Assembly (NCBI RefSeq): GCF_015159595.1
Contig: NZ_CP063304.1
Location: forward strand, 372,001 to 436,000
Length of the DNA: 64,000 bases
Origin: Blautia liquoris
GTDB lineage: Bacteria > Bacillota > Clostridia > Lachnospirales > Lachnospiraceae
Direction of reading: 5' to 3'
Position 1 is the first letter of the stretch. Every line of letters begins with the position of its first letter. Below, piece after piece: positions 46,038-55,502 of this stretch. A model generated the notes under the pieces. It was not told where the DNA came from. It did not search any database and saw only the letters and a program-made list of their open reading frames with translations. Made by a program: the position numbers and the translations under genes.

Positions 46038-46919
46038 ATGCGTTTTGTGATAGTGACAGGGATGTCCGGAGCCGGAAAGAGTACGGCACTTAAGATGCTG
46101 GAAGATATGGGGTATTTTTGCGTAGATAATCTTCCGATTTCTCTTGCTGAAAAGTTTGCTCAGCTTATCTTAGATGGTGTCGAGGGAAGAATCAGAAAAG
46201 CCGCCATGGGCATTGATGTCCGAAGTGGTCAGGCTCTGGAAGATTTGCAGAACGTTTTGGAGCATATGAGTATCATCGGAATCGAATACGAGATACTTTT
46301 TCTCGATGCAAGGGACGATGTCCTTGTCAAACGTTACAAGGAGACAAGACGGGCACATCCTCTGGCGAACGGTGGCCGTATAGATGTCGGAATTAAGAAA
46401 GAGAGAGAAAGATTAGAATTTCTGAAAAAACAGGCTGACTATATTTTAGATACGAGTCAGCTTTTGACCAGAGAGCTGAAGATAGAACTGGATAAGATTT
46501 TTGTATACAATCAGGAGTTTAACAGTCTGATTATAACGGTACTGTCTTTTGGCTTTAAGTATGGAATACCATCTGATGCGGATTTGGTATTTGACGTCCG
46601 TTTTCTTCCCAATCCGTATTATATGGATGATTTAAGACCCAAAACTGGTCTGGACCAGGAAGTCCGCGATTATGTGATGGGATTTGACAATACTCGTATT
46701 TTTCTGGAAAAGCTTCAAGACATGATAAATTTTTTGATTCCGAATTACATCAATGAGGGGAAAAACCAGTTGGTGATAGCGGTCGGCTGCACAGGAGGGA
46801 AACATCGTTCCGTGACACTTGCCGAAGAACTTTACCGGTGCCTGAAAAAGGGCGAAGGATATGGTTTAAGTCTGGAGCATCGCGATATTGAGAAGGATAT
46901 GTATCGAAAGAAGGGGTAA
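46038..46919 (+). CDS. rapZ: RapZ/YvcJ-family nucleotide-binding protein
   Basis: A 293-residue P-loop protein with Walker A TGMSGAGKST (residues 5-14), LDARDDVLVKRYKETRRAHPL and a C-terminal domain with VAVGCTGGKHRSV. In Bacillus YvcJ hydrolyses GTP and affects competence; in enterobacteria RapZ is an RNase adaptor sensing glucosamine-6-phosphate. It sits between murB and whiA, the usual Clostridia arrangement. The gluconeogenesis factor yvcK, commonly next to it, is absent here. Confidence 0.93.
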   Translation: MRFVIVTGMSGAGKSTALKMLEDMGYFCVDNLPISLAEKFAQLILDGVEGRIRKAAMGIDVRSGQALEDLQNVLEHMSIIGIEYEILFLDARDDVLVKRYKETRRAHPLANGGRIDVGIKKERERLEFLKKQADYILDTSQLLTRELKIELDKIFVYNQEFNSLIITVLSFGFKYGIPSDADLVFDVRFLPNPYYMDDLRPKTGLDQEVRDYVMGFDNTRIFLEKLQDMINFLIPNYINEGKNQLVIAVGCTGGKHRSVTLAEELYRCLKKGEGYGLSLEHRDIEKDMYRKKG

Positions 46920-46922
46920 AAG

Positions 46923-47882
46923 ATGTCTTTTTCCAGAGATGTAAAGGAAGAATTATCCATGCATATACCGCAGGCGAGACATTGTCAGATAGCGGAGATT
47001 GCAGCAATTATCATGTACTGCGGACATGTCAAAATTACGGCAAAAGATCATTTTTCAATCCGGGTACAGACAGAAAATCTGTATGTTGCCAGAAAACTCT
47101 TTACTTTATTGCAAAAAACCTTTAAGATAGAAACAGAAAATGTGGTTCGCAGGAGCGAAAATAAGAAAAGACTTGTAACATATGTAGTGTACGTACAGGA
47201 TGCACGCAGAGTTTTGATGGCGGCAAAACTGTTGGACAGTAATCTGCAGCTGATAGAGAATCCTCCCTTAAAGCACAATGTTATTGTTCAGAACGATTGC
47301 TGCAGACGGGCTTTCCTGAGAGGCGCATTTCTGGCAGCTGGTTCGATCAGTGATCCACATCGGTTTTACCATTATGAGATTGTATGTCAGACTTCATGGA
47401 AGGCAGAACAGCTCGCAGGCTTAATCCGCAGTTTTGAGATAGATGCAAAGATTGTGAAACGAAAAAACCATTATGTGGTATATGTGAAAGAAGGCTCGCA
47501 TATTGTCTCATTGCTGGGATTGATGGAGGCGAATGTTTCCCTTTTGAATCTAGAGAATATCAGAATATTGAAGGAGATGAGAAACAGTGTCAACCGTCAG
47601 GTGAACTGTGAGGCAGCCAATATCAATAAAACTGTGAATGCAGCCGTAAAACAAATTGATGATATTACATATATCAGAGACACCATAGGTTTAGAGGCTT
47701 TAAGTGAAGGGCTGGAGGAAATTGCAGGACTAAGGCTTCAATACCCGGAAGCGACACTGAAAGAACTAGGCATGATGCTTAGCCCACAGGTGGGAAAATC
47801 GGGTGTAAATCATAGATTAAGAAAGTTGAGCAATTTAGCAGAGGAGCTAAGAGGAAGCAAGGAGGAGAATTATTATGATTAG
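46923..47882 (+). CDS. whiA: DNA-binding protein WhiA
   Basis: A 319-residue protein with an N-terminal LAGLIDADG-homing-endonuclease-like fold (CCRRAFLRGAFLAAGSISDP) without catalytic residues, and a C-terminal helix-turn-helix (ATLKELGMMLSPQVGKSGVNHRLRKL). It influences cell division and chromosome segregation in Firmicutes and sporulation in Actinobacteria. It starts three bases after rapZ and overlaps the HPr-like gene by 8 bases. Confidence 0.95.
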   Translation: MSFSRDVKEELSMHIPQARHCQIAEIAAIIMYCGHVKITAKDHFSIRVQTENLYVARKLFTLLQKTFKIETENVVRRSENKKRLVTYVVYVQDARRVLMAAKLLDSNLQLIENPPLKHNVIVQNDCCRRAFLRGAFLAAGSISDPHRFYHYEIVCQTSWKAEQLAGLIRSFEIDAKIVKRKNHYVVYVKEGSHIVSLLGLMEANVSLLNLENIRILKEMRNSVNRQVNCEAANINKTVNAAVKQIDDITYIRDTIGLEALSEGLEEIAGLRLQYPEATLKELGMMLSPQVGKSGVNHRLRKLSNLAEELRGSKEENYYD

Positions 47883-48129
47883 GAAACCTATTACCATTGA
47901 ACTGTCAACTGGAATGGAAGCAAGACCTGTAGCTTTATTAGTCCAGGTGGCCAGTCAGTTCAGCAGTGATATCTATCTTGAGATTCCCGGCAAGAAAATC
48001 AATGCAAAAAGTATCATGGGTATGATGGCATTAGGCCTGGATACCGGTGAAAAGGTTACATTGACAGCTGATGGGCCGGATGAAGAGGAAGCCATAAAAA
48101 GTGTAGAAGAATATCTGACCAATAAGTGA
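47875..48129 (+). CDS. HPr-like protein with Glu at the catalytic His position
   Basis: An 84-residue HPr fold protein. Position 15, normally the phosphoryl-accepting His of the phosphotransferase system (G-x-H-A-R-P), is Glu15 in GMEARP, so it cannot relay phosphate to sugars. The regulatory Ser46 in NAKSIMG is kept. This resembles Bacillus Crh (Gln15), a co-regulator of CcpA catabolite control whose gene also sits downstream of whiA. Start at 47875 follows AAGGAGG. A regulatory role through Ser46 phosphorylation is inferred. Confidence 0.85.
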   Translation: MIRKPITIELSTGMEARPVALLVQVASQFSSDIYLEIPGKKINAKSIMGMMALGLDTGEKVTLTADGPDEEEAIKSVEEYLTNK

Positions 48130-48140
48130 TTAAGATAAAC

Positions 48141-48168
48141 TGGGCTGTTGCTTTTATGTAACAGCCCA
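48141..48168 (+). terminator. Hairpin after the HPr-like gene
   Basis: TGGGCTGTT pairs with AACAGCCCA around a 10-base loop. The following ATTCG is T-poor, so termination may be partial. Confidence 0.5.
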
Positions 48169-48205
48169 ATTCGATTGACGATGAAAAAACCAAGGAGAAA
48201 TATGA

Positions 48206-49198
48206 ATGTCTAAATTTTTACGTTTTATTGTTAATCTGTGCATGATCTGTCTCCTGCTTGGTGCCGCGGCACTGATTGTTCCGCAATTTGCCGGTATATC
48301 CACAACAGTCGTGGACAACGATATTACAGATACAAACTTAAGCCTGGGTTCCGTGGTGTATGGAAAAAAGGTCAGCCTTGATAAGCTGAAAAAAGGCGAC
48401 AGCCTGCTTTCCTCCGCGGATGCCTCAGTACATACTTTAAGGATTACAAAGGCCGATCCAAAGACCGGAGAGTACACATTGAAAAGTGGGGAAAAGAAAG
48501 AAGAGAAAGTCACACTCCACGATAATGCTGAAAAAGTTCTGGTGACAGTACCCGTAATCGGGTATCTCGCCATAGCTATACAGACGTTTGAGGGAAGAAT
48601 CATTCTTGGACTGATGATTGCTTTTCTGGTGATTTTATTCATCCTTTCTGAAATATGGAAAAATAGTGAAGAGGAAGAAGAAGTGGAAGAAGATGTCAGG
48701 GATCTTGATTACGAGAAATCAGATCCGATAGATACCGGACATATAGAAGAAGACGAGACAGCAGCCATAGAGGAATATGAAAAAAAGACTGACAAGGTAA
48801 GCCTGGATGACGACACACAAGATACATCTGACGTGGTAAAAGAAATTCAGGAACTAATATTGGAACCCGCAGATGAGCCGGAAGAAAAACCGTCAGAAAT
48901 TGAAGACGATAATTTTACAGCAGCAATTCAAGCTGCACTGGAGAAGGAAGCAGATGCTGTCCCAAAAGCCGGCAGCACCAGTCAGGAGAAAGAGGTGCCG
49001 GAAGAACCGGATCCGGCGATGGAGTCTCCTGCTGAAGAAGATATCCAACACACCTTGGCGGATCATAAAATATTAGCCATGCCTGCCATGACAGCGGAAG
49101 AACTTCTGCAAAAAGCTCTGGAAGAAGGCGATGATCCGAAAATCATCAAATATGAGGAGGAAGGGATAACGCTAATTGATTATTCCGATGTCCTGTAG
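48206..49198 (+). CDS. Membrane protein resembling an inactive SipW-type signal peptidase, with long acidic tail
   Basis: A 330-residue protein with an N-terminal membrane helix (about 8-28), an extracytoplasmic domain (29-112), a second helix (about 125-150) and a long acidic tail (about 150-330). The domain sequence LGSVVYGKKVSLDKLKKGDS, a later HTLRI, and VTVPVIGYLAIAIQTFEG before the second helix follow the layout of S26B signal peptidases (G-S-V-V-x-V-K-K, V-T-H-R-I, I-P-x-I-G-Y). The Ser-Met-Glu-Pro active-site motif is missing. I infer a pseudoenzyme or scaffold; the tail may bind partners. AAGGAGA precedes the ATG. Confidence 0.6.
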   Translation: MSKFLRFIVNLCMICLLLGAAALIVPQFAGISTTVVDNDITDTNLSLGSVVYGKKVSLDKLKKGDSLLSSADASVHTLRITKADPKTGEYTLKSGEKKEEKVTLHDNAEKVLVTVPVIGYLAIAIQTFEGRIILGLMIAFLVILFILSEIWKNSEEEEEVEEDVRDLDYEKSDPIDTGHIEEDETAAIEEYEKKTDKVSLDDDTQDTSDVVKEIQELILEPADEPEEKPSEIEDDNFTAAIQAALEKEADAVPKAGSTSQEKEVPEEPDPAMESPAEEDIQHTLADHKILAMPAMTAEELLQKALEEGDDPKIIKYEEEGITLIDYSDVL

Positions 49199-49206
49199 AT
49201 AATCAT

Positions 49207-49253
49207 GGTATGCATTGAAATGATAACAATCACGGATGCATACCTGTTTTTTT
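49207..49253 (+). terminator. Intrinsic terminator before the S10 operon
   Basis: GGTATGCAT pairs perfectly with ATGCATACC around a 20-base loop, followed by a run of seven T. Confidence 0.85.
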
Positions 49254-49281
49254 GTAAATAATAAATTTTTTAAAAAAGTTC

Positions 49282-49310
49282 TTGCATTATGGGGAAAAAC
49301 CTAGTATAAT
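49282..49310 (+). promoter_or_regulatory. Sigma-A promoter of the S10-spc ribosomal operon
   Basis: TTGCAT, 17 bases, TATAAT, about 220 bases before rpsJ. It is the only good promoter found upstream of the long ribosomal cluster. Confidence 0.85.
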
Positions 49311-49315
49311 GGCTC

Positions 49316-49530
49316 TGTTGTGACATTGATAGCGTGGAAGCGTGAGGTTGCTGCCTATTAGCAGGTTTTCCGTGGAGCGAATGTCAAGTTATGAAACTGG
49401 CGACAAGTCACTGTACAAAGAGAATAGTCCACTGATGTGGAACGGTTGTGTGAATAGTTAGGACACACACGGAGAAGTGTACAGTCACCACTTGTCGTAC
49501 TCGAATAGTGCGAATAAGGAGGCGACTTTT
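49316..49530 (+). ncRNA. Structured 5' leader of the S10 operon
   Basis: A long untranslated leader with nested helices: TGACATT / AATGTCA (49321-49327 with 49380-49386), CGACAAGT / ACTTGTCG (49401-49408 with 49490-49497) continued by ACTGTAC / GTACAGT (49410-49416 with 49479-49485), and inner hairpins CCAC / GTGG and GTGTG / CACAC. Leaders of S10 operons are autoregulated by L4 in gamma-proteobacteria, but this one does not look like that element by eye. A role in feedback by a ribosomal protein is inferred. Confidence 0.65.
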
Positions 49531-49533
49531 TTT

Positions 49534-49851
49534 ATGGCAAGTCAAGTAATGAGAATCACATTAAAGGCTTATGAACATCAATTGGTGGATGCATCTGCAG
49601 CAAAAATTGTTGAAACTGTGAAAAAGAATGGAGCAACTGTGAGCGGACCGGTTCCGCTTCCGACAAAGAAGGAAGTTGTTACTATCTTGAGATCTGTACA
49701 CAAGTATAAAGATTCCAGAGAACAGTTTGAGCAGAGAACCCACAAGAGACTAATTGATATCATTGCACCGACACAGAAGACAGTTGATGCATTATCACGT
49801 CTTGAGATGCCGGCTGGTGTCTATATTGATATCAAGATGAAGACAAAATAA
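49534..49851 (+). CDS. rpsJ: 30S ribosomal protein S10
   Basis: A 105-residue S10 with [20 protein letters not shown] and the tRNA-contact loop. The ATG at 49534 follows AAGGAGG and gives the normal N-terminus; the longer frame from 49477 reads through the structured leader. It is the first gene of the operon and the partner of NusB in antitermination. Confidence 0.97.
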   Translation: MASQVMRITLKAYEHQLVDASAAKIVETVKKNGATVSGPVPLPTKKEVVTILRSVHKYKDSREQFEQRTHKRLIDIIAPTQKTVDALSRLEMPAGVYIDIKMKTK

Positions 49852-49922
49852 GCGTTAGTTGATTGAAAAAATCCTAAGTTTTTTGATATAGAAGAAACAC
49901 TTCGCAGGAATCAACATCCCAT

Positions 49923-49990
49923 CCCATATGGGTTATAGTGTTCCACTTATATCAACTGTGCTAGGATGAGCTCCGCGATATGCGGTGCTC
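49923..49990 (+). promoter_or_regulatory. Hairpins in the rpsJ-rplC gap
   Basis: The 166-base gap contains the palindrome CCCATATGGG (49923-49932) and GAGCTCCGC / GCGGTGCTC (49968-49990, one mismatch), ending 27 bases before rplC. It is unusually long for this operon and may be a second regulatory leader or a processing site. Confidence 0.45.
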
Positions 49991-50017
49991 CGCTGTAGAA
50001 CAACAGGAGGTAAAAGA

Positions 50018-50653
50018 ATGAAGAAAGCAATTTTAGCTACAAAAGTTGGAATGACTCAGATCTTTAATGAAGATGGAACGGTTATTCCGGTAACTGTATT
50101 GCAGGCGGGTCCTTGTGCCGTTACTCAGATTAAGACACAGGATAACGATGGTTACAGTGCAGTTCAGGTCGGTTTTACTGAGAAGAGAGAAAAACTTATC
50201 AATAAACCGATAAAAGGGCAGTTTGATAAGGCCAGGGTGTCTTACAGAAGATTCTTAAAAGAATTCAGACTGGATGATGCCGAAGATTATAAATTAGGAC
50301 AGGAAATTAAGGCGGACATTTTTGAAACCGGCGATAAAGTTGATGCAACTGCTGTTTCTAAGGGAAAAGGATTCCAGGGTGCCATTAAGAGACATAATCA
50401 GTCCAGAGGACCTATGGCTCATGGCTCCAAATATCATCGCCATGCAGGATCCAATGGTTCGGCATCTGATCCGAGCAAGGTGTTTAAGGGAAAAAAGATG
50501 CCTGGACACATGGGTGGAAAACAGATCACTGTTCAGAATCTTGAGATTATACGCATTGATTCCGATAACAATTTACTGCTGGTCAAAGGATCTGTCCCAG
50601 GACCTAAGAAAGCACTGGTAACGATTAAGGAAACAGTGAAGACTGCAAAATAA
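50018..50653 (+). CDS. rplC: 50S ribosomal protein L3
   Basis: A 211-residue L3 beginning [16 protein letters not shown], with the conserved [13 protein letters not shown] loop that reaches toward the peptidyl-transferase centre. The ATG at 50018 follows AGGAGG; the frame from 49985 includes a leader hairpin and is not used. Confidence 0.97.
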   Translation: MKKAILATKVGMTQIFNEDGTVIPVTVLQAGPCAVTQIKTQDNDGYSAVQVGFTEKREKLINKPIKGQFDKARVSYRRFLKEFRLDDAEDYKLGQEIKADIFETGDKVDATAVSKGKGFQGAIKRHNQSRGPMAHGSKYHRHAGSNGSASDPSKVFKGKKMPGHMGGKQITVQNLEIIRIDSDNNLLLVKGSVPGPKKALVTIKETVKTAK

Positions 50654-50672
50654 TGGGAAGGAGGACTAACAG

Positions 50673-51293
50673 ATGTCAAATGTATCTGTTTTAAATATGG
50701 AAGGCAAGGAAGTTGGCACCCTTGAACTGAATGATGCAATATTTGGTGCAAAGATTAAAGAACACCTCGTACATCAGGCAGTAGTGCTGCAACTTGCAAA
50801 TAATCGTCAGGGAACACAGAAAGCTAAAACACGTTCCGAAGTAAGGGGCGGGGGAAGAAAGCCATGGAGACAAAAAGGAACCGGTCATGCGAGACAGGGA
50901 TCCATCCGGGCACCGCAGTGGACAGGCGGCGGAGTTGTATTCGCACCGCAACCAAGAGACTACTCGTTCAAGATGAATAAGAAAGAAAAAAGAGCTGCTC
51001 TTCTGTCAGCATTGACAAGCAAAGTTCAGGATAAAAAATTCATCGTCCTCGATGAATTGAAACTTGACAATGTTAAGACAAAAGACATGAAGAAAGTTCT
51101 GGACAATCTAAATGTATCAAGTGCAATCCTTGTTCTTGGAAAAGAAAATGAGAATGTAGTGTTATCAGCGAGAAATCTCCCGGGAGTAGCTGCTACGACC
51201 GTGAATACACTGAATGTATATGACCTGCTGAAATACAACACTGTAATCGCTACGAAAGCAAGTGTTGCATCTATTGAGGAGGTGTACGCATAA
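50673..51293 (+). CDS. rplD: 50S ribosomal protein L4
   Basis: A 206-residue L4 with the exit-tunnel loop [20 protein letters not shown]. The stop overlaps the rplW start by one base (TAATG), so they are translationally coupled. In other bacteria L4 also represses its own operon. Confidence 0.97.
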   Translation: MSNVSVLNMEGKEVGTLELNDAIFGAKIKEHLVHQAVVLQLANNRQGTQKAKTRSEVRGGGRKPWRQKGTGHARQGSIRAPQWTGGGVVFAPQPRDYSFKMNKKEKRAALLSALTSKVQDKKFIVLDELKLDNVKTKDMKKVLDNLNVSSAILVLGKENENVVLSARNLPGVAATTVNTLNVYDLLKYNTVIATKASVASIEEVYA

Positions 51294-51592
51294 TGGCAAA
51301 GCTGAATTATTATGATGTAATCTTAAAACCAGTTGTGACTGAGAAGAGCATGAGCTCCATGGGCGAGAAGAGATACACATTCTTAGTTCATCCGGAAGCG
51401 AATAAGACACAGATCAAAGATGCTGTTGAAAAGATGTTTGACGGAACAAAGGTAAAAAGTGTCAATACCATGAATGTACTCGGAAAGAAAAAACGCCGTG
51501 GAATGGTAGTAGGAAAGACAGCTAAGACGAAGAAGGCAGTCGTTTCTCTGACAGACGACAGCAAGGACATCGAGCTCTTTGAGAGTCTGTAA
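51293..51592 (+). CDS. rplW: 50S ribosomal protein L23
   Basis: A 99-residue L23 with [12 protein letters not shown] and the [12 protein letters not shown] region. It sits at the tunnel exit and docks trigger factor and SRP. Coupled to rplD through TAATG with GAGGTG upstream. Confidence 0.97.
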   Translation: MAKLNYYDVILKPVVTEKSMSSMGEKRYTFLVHPEANKTQIKDAVEKMFDGTKVKSVNTMNVLGKKKRRGMVVGKTAKTKKAVVSLTDDSKDIELFESL

Positions 51593-51624
51593 AATAAGAC
51601 AGAAATTAGAAAGGAGTTAATAGA

Positions 51625-52470
51625 ATGGGAATCAAAAGTTTTAACCCATATACACCTTCCAGAAGACATATGACTACTTCTGATTTCTCCGAGATTACAA
51701 AATCTACACCGGAGAAATCTCTGCTGACATCTCTGGACAACAATTCTGGACGTAATAACCAGGGTAAGATTACAGTAAGACATCGCGGAGGCAAGGGCAG
51801 AAGACAATATAGAATTATTGATTTTAAAAGATATAAAGACGATATACCTGCGACTGTGAAATCTATCGAATATGATCCGAACAGGACAGCTAACATCGCT
51901 TTGATCTGCTACGCAGACGGAGAAAAATCATATATTCTTGCACCGGAAGGACTGAAAGTCGGCACAAAAATTATGAATGGCCCAAATGCTGAAGTACGTA
52001 TCGGAAACTGCCTGCCATTATCATGTGTACCTGTTGGTACGAATGTTCACAATATTGAACTGCATGTAGGAAAAGGCGGACAGATGGTTCGCTCAGCGGG
52101 AGGCGATGCTCAGCTCATGGCAAAAGAGGGCAAATATGCCACCCTTCGTCTTCCTTCAGGAGAGATGAGAATGGTTCCGATTCAGTGCAGAGCTACAGTT
52201 GGGACGGTAGGAAATGGTGACCACAGCCTGATTACAATCGGCAAGGCTGGACGTAAACGTCACATGGGTATTCGTCCGACTGTTCGTGGATCTGTTATGA
52301 ACCCAAATGACCATCCACATGGAGGTGGAGAGGGCAAGGCACCAGTTGGACGCCCGGGGCCAAGCACACCTTGGGGCAAGCCTGCTCTTGGATATAAGAC
52401 AAGAAAGAAAAATAAACATTCCAATAAATATATTATTAGAAGAAGAGATGGGAAAGCATTATCTAAATAA
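51625..52470 (+). CDS. rplB: 50S ribosomal protein L2
   Basis: A 281-residue L2 with [18 protein letters not shown] and the C-terminal [19 protein letters not shown] loop, which carries the conserved His next to the peptidyl-transferase centre. AAAGGAG precedes the ATG. Confidence 0.97.
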   Translation: MGIKSFNPYTPSRRHMTTSDFSEITKSTPEKSLLTSLDNNSGRNNQGKITVRHRGGKGRRQYRIIDFKRYKDDIPATVKSIEYDPNRTANIALICYADGEKSYILAPEGLKVGTKIMNGPNAEVRIGNCLPLSCVPVGTNVHNIELHVGKGGQMVRSAGGDAQLMAKEGKYATLRLPSGEMRMVPIQCRATVGTVGNGDHSLITIGKAGRKRHMGIRPTVRGSVMNPNDHPHGGGEGKAPVGRPGPSTPWGKPALGYKTRKKNKHSNKYIIRRRDGKALSK

Positions 52471-52483
52471 GGAGGTTATTTGA

Positions 52484-52765
52484 ATGGCTCGTTCACTGAA
52501 AAAGGGACCATTTGCAGATGAAAGCTTACTGAAAAAGATCGACGCTGCAAACGAGTCCAAAGATAAAACAGTAATAAAGACATGGTCAAGACGGTCTACA
52601 ATCTTCCCGTCATTCGTCGGACACACAATTGCTGTTCACGATGGCAGAAAACATGTCCCGGTTTATGTTACAGAAGATATGGTCGGACACAAACTGGGAG
52701 AGTTTGTCGCAACCAGAACCTATAGAGGACATAGCAAAGACGAAAAGAAATCTGCAATTCGCTAG
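52484..52765 (+). CDS. rpsS: 30S ribosomal protein S19
   Basis: A 93-residue S19 with ARSLKKGPF at the start and the [22 protein letters not shown] core, a head protein near the A-site finger. AAGGAGG precedes the ATG at 52484. Confidence 0.97.
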   Translation: MARSLKKGPFADESLLKKIDAANESKDKTVIKTWSRRSTIFPSFVGHTIAVHDGRKHVPVYVTEDMVGHKLGEFVATRTYRGHSKDEKKSAIR

Positions 52766-52807
52766 TGACAAAAACCCCTTATGGGATTGAAAGGAGGCCT
52801 ACTAATC

Positions 52808-53194
52808 ATGGCTAAAGGACACAGAAGTCAGATTAAGAGAGCAAGAAATGAAGAAAAAGATACAAGACCTTCAGCGAAACTGTCATATGCTAGAATGTCA
52901 GTTCAGAAGGCTTGCTTTGTACTAGATGCAATTCGTGGAAAAGATGTTGAGACTGCACTCGGCATCCTGACCTATAACCCGAGATACGCCTCGGATGTGA
53001 TCAAAAAACTGCTGGAATCCGCTGTTGCAAATGCTGAAAATAACAACGGATTAAGCAAAGAGAACCTCTATGTAGCTGAGTGCTATGCGAATAAAGCGCC
53101 GACTATGAAGAGAATTAAACCAAGAGCACAAGGCAGAGCGTATCGAATCGAAAAGAGAAACAGTCATATCTCTATCGTGTTAGATGAAAGATAA
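52808..53194 (+). CDS. rplV: 50S ribosomal protein L22
   Basis: A 128-residue L22 with [23 protein letters not shown] and the tunnel hairpin [15 protein letters not shown], where macrolide-resistance changes occur in other bacteria. Start at 52808 follows AAAGGAGG; a frame from 52781 includes the Shine-Dalgarno itself and is rejected. Confidence 0.97.
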   Translation: MAKGHRSQIKRARNEEKDTRPSAKLSYARMSVQKACFVLDAIRGKDVETALGILTYNPRYASDVIKKLLESAVANAENNNGLSKENLYVAECYANKAPTMKRIKPRAQGRAYRIEKRNSHISIVLDER

Positions 53195-53205
53195 GGAGGG
53201 TAAGA

Positions 53206-53862
53206 ATGGGACAGAAAGTTAACCCACATGGCATCAGAGTCGGAGTCATCAAAGACTGGGATTCAAAATGGTATGCACAAGGCGATTTTGCCGATTGTTT
53301 AGTCGAAGACTATAATATCAGAAACTTTTTAAAGAAAAAATTATATGGCGCCGGTATTTCAAAAATTGAAATTGAGAGAGCGTCAGACAGAGTAAAAGTG
53401 ATTATCTATACGGCGAAACCTGGTATCGTTATCGGTAAAGGTGGATCCGAGATTGATAAAACAAAAAATGAACTTAAAAAATATACAGACAAGAAACTGA
53501 TTGTTGATATCAGAGAAGTTAAAAAACCAGATCGCGATGCTCAGCTTGTGGCAGAGAACATTGCTCTCCAGCTGGAGAATCGTATTTCCTTCCGCCGTGC
53601 GATGAAATCCACGATGCAAAGAACCATGAGAGCTGGAGCAAAAGGTATCAAAACATCAGTATCTGGTCGTCTTGGTGGAGCTGATATGGCTCGTACAGAG
53701 TTTTACAGTGAAGGTACCATCCCGCTGCAGACTTTACGTGCAGATATCGACTATGGTTTCGCTGAAGCAGACACAACTTACGGAAAAGTTGGCGTAAAAG
53801 CATGGGTCTACAATGGTGAAATACTTCCAACCAAAGGAGCTGAGGAAGGGAGCGGTAAATAA
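53206..53862 (+). CDS. rpsC: 30S ribosomal protein S3
   Basis: A 218-residue S3 with [13 protein letters not shown], the KH domain motif [12 protein letters not shown] and the C-terminal [18 protein letters not shown]. It lines the mRNA entry tunnel. AAGGAGG precedes the ATG. Confidence 0.98.
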   Translation: MGQKVNPHGIRVGVIKDWDSKWYAQGDFADCLVEDYNIRNFLKKKLYGAGISKIEIERASDRVKVIIYTAKPGIVIGKGGSEIDKTKNELKKYTDKKLIVDIREVKKPDRDAQLVAENIALQLENRISFRRAMKSTMQRTMRAGAKGIKTSVSGRLGGADMARTEFYSEGTIPLQTLRADIDYGFAEADTTYGKVGVKAWVYNGEILPTKGAEEGSGK

Positions 53863-53864
53863 TT

Positions 53865-54302
53865 ATGTTAATGCCAAAGAGAGTAAAACGTCGTAAACAA
53901 TTTCGTGGATCTATGAAGGGCAAGGCCTTAAAGGGAAACAAAATAAGCTATGGCGATTATGGACTGATCGCTACAGAACCTTGCTGGATCAAATCAAATC
54001 AGATAGAAGCTGCCCGTGTCGCTATGACTCGTTTTATTAAACGTGGCGGTAAAGTTTGGATTAAAATATTTCCGGATAAACCAGTAACTGCAAAACCTGC
54101 AGAAACTCGTATGGGTTCCGGTAAAGGCGCTCTTGAATACTGGGTAGCAGTTGTAAAACCAGGCCGTGTATTGTTTGAAATCGCAGGTGTCCCGGAAGAG
54201 ACAGCCCGTGAAGCATTACGTCTTGCTATGCATAAGTTACCATGCAAATGTAAAATCGTTTCTCGTGCAGATTTAGAAGGCGGTGATAACAGTGAAAATT
54301 AA
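53865..54302 (+). CDS. rplP: 50S ribosomal protein L16
   Basis: A 145-residue L16 with [15 protein letters not shown] and [20 protein letters not shown]. The conserved RMGSGKG loop approaches the A-site tRNA. It starts two bases after rpsC and overlaps the rpmC start. Confidence 0.98.
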   Translation: MLMPKRVKRRKQFRGSMKGKALKGNKISYGDYGLIATEPCWIKSNQIEAARVAMTRFIKRGGKVWIKIFPDKPVTAKPAETRMGSGKGALEYWVAVVKPGRVLFEIAGVPEETAREALRLAMHKLPCKCKIVSRADLEGGDNSEN

Positions 54303-54501
54303 TAAGTATGTAGAAGATTTAAGAACAAAATCAGCTGCAGAATTAAATGATGAATTAGTAGCTGCTAAAAAGGAACTCTTCAACTTGAGATTCCAGAATG
54401 CAACCTATCAATTGGAAAATACGAGCAGGATCAAAGACGTTCGTAAGAATATTGCAAGAATTCAGACTGTGATTGCCCAGAAAGCCAAAGCAGAGAATTG
54501 A
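54292..54501 (+). CDS. rpmC: 50S ribosomal protein L29
   Basis: A 69-residue L29 with two helices ([18 protein letters not shown]). The GTG at 54292 ([10 protein letters not shown]) is chosen because AGAAGGCGG lies at a suitable distance and homologues start there; an upstream GTG at 54283 would overlap that site. It overlaps rplP by 11 bases. Confidence 0.95.
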   Translation: MKINKYVEDLRTKSAAELNDELVAAKKELFNLRFQNATYQLENTSRIKDVRKNIARIQTVIAQKAKAEN

Positions 54502-54526
54502 AAACTGGAAAGGAGTACCAGATACC

Positions 54527-54784
54527 GTGGAAGAAAGAAATCTGAGAAAAACACGTGTCGGCAAAGTAGTCAGCGATAAGATGGATAAGACGATTGTCGT
54601 TGCAATTGAAGATCACGTTAAACATCCGCTTTACAAAAAGATCGTGAAGAAGACGTATAAATTAAAAGCACACGATGAGAACAACGAGTGCAAAATCGGT
54701 GATACCGTGAAGGTTATGGAAACCAGACCGTTATCGAAAGATAAGAGATGGAGACTGGTTTCAGTCTTAGAAAAAGCAAAATAA
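54527..54784 (+). CDS. rpsQ: 30S ribosomal protein S17
   Basis: An 85-residue S17 with the OB fold motif [18 protein letters not shown]. The start is GTG at 54527, 10 bases after AAAGGAG; a longer frame from 54473 lies in the end of rpmC. Confidence 0.95.
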   Translation: MEERNLRKTRVGKVVSDKMDKTIVVAIEDHVKHPLYKKIVKKTYKLKAHDENNECKIGDTVKVMETRPLSKDKRWRLVSVLEKAK

Positions 54785-54797
54785 GGAGGACGCTAGG

Positions 54798-55166
54798 ATG
54801 ATTCAGCAGGAAAGCAGATTAAAAGTCGCTGATAATACTGGGGCAAAGGAAATCCTCTGCATACGCGTTATGGGCGGTTCAACAAGAAGATATGCAAGCA
54901 TCGGGGATGTAATCGTTGCTTCGGTCAAAGATGCAACACCAGGTGGCGTTGTGAAAAAAGGTGATATTGTAAAGGCCGTTGTTGTTCGCACTGTAAAGGG
55001 AAGCCGTCGTAAAGATGGTTCTTATATCAAATTTGATGAGAATGCAGCCGTTATCATCAAAGATGACAAGACTCCAAGAGGAACCCGTATTTTTGGGCCA
55101 GTAGCCAGGGAGCTTCGTGAGAAACAGTTCATGAAGATTGTTTCTTTAGCTCCTGAAGTATTATAG
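54798..55166 (+). CDS. rplN: 50S ribosomal protein L14
   Basis: A 122-residue L14 beginning [18 protein letters not shown], with [20 protein letters not shown]. It forms inter-subunit bridges and is contacted by RsfS. TAAGGAGG precedes the ATG. Confidence 0.98.
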   Translation: MIQQESRLKVADNTGAKEILCIRVMGGSTRRYASIGDVIVASVKDATPGGVVKKGDIVKAVVVRTVKGSRRKDGSYIKFDENAAVIIKDDKTPRGTRIFGPVARELREKQFMKIVSLAPEVL

Positions 55167-55176
55167 GAGGTCAAAC

Positions 55177-55479
55177 ATGGCAGTTAAAATTAAAAGAGGC
55201 GATACCGTTCGAGTAATCGCCGGAAAAGATAAAGGCAAAGAAGGAAAAGTTCTTTCCGTAAAAGAGAAAAAAATTCTTGTTGAAGGCGTCAATATGGTGA
55301 CAAAGCACGAGAAACCTTCTATGTCAAATCAGCATGGTGGTATTATATCAAAAGAATCTCCCCTTGATATCTCGAATGTGATGTACCTTCACAATGGGAA
55401 AGTTACAAGAATAGGTTACAAGATGGATGGAGACAAAAAGGTCCGCGTTGCCAAGGCAACAGGCGAAGTAATCGATTAA
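55177..55479 (+). CDS. rplX: 50S ribosomal protein L24
   Basis: A 100-residue L24 with the KOW motif [19 protein letters not shown], an assembly initiator near the tunnel exit. TAGGAGG precedes the ATG. Confidence 0.97.
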   Translation: MAVKIKRGDTVRVIAGKDKGKEGKVLSVKEKKILVEGVNMVTKHEKPSMSNQHGGIISKESPLDISNVMYLHNGKVTRIGYKMDGDKKVRVAKATGEVID

Positions 55480-55502
55480 GAAAGAGAGGAGGCCAAAAAA
55501 CA

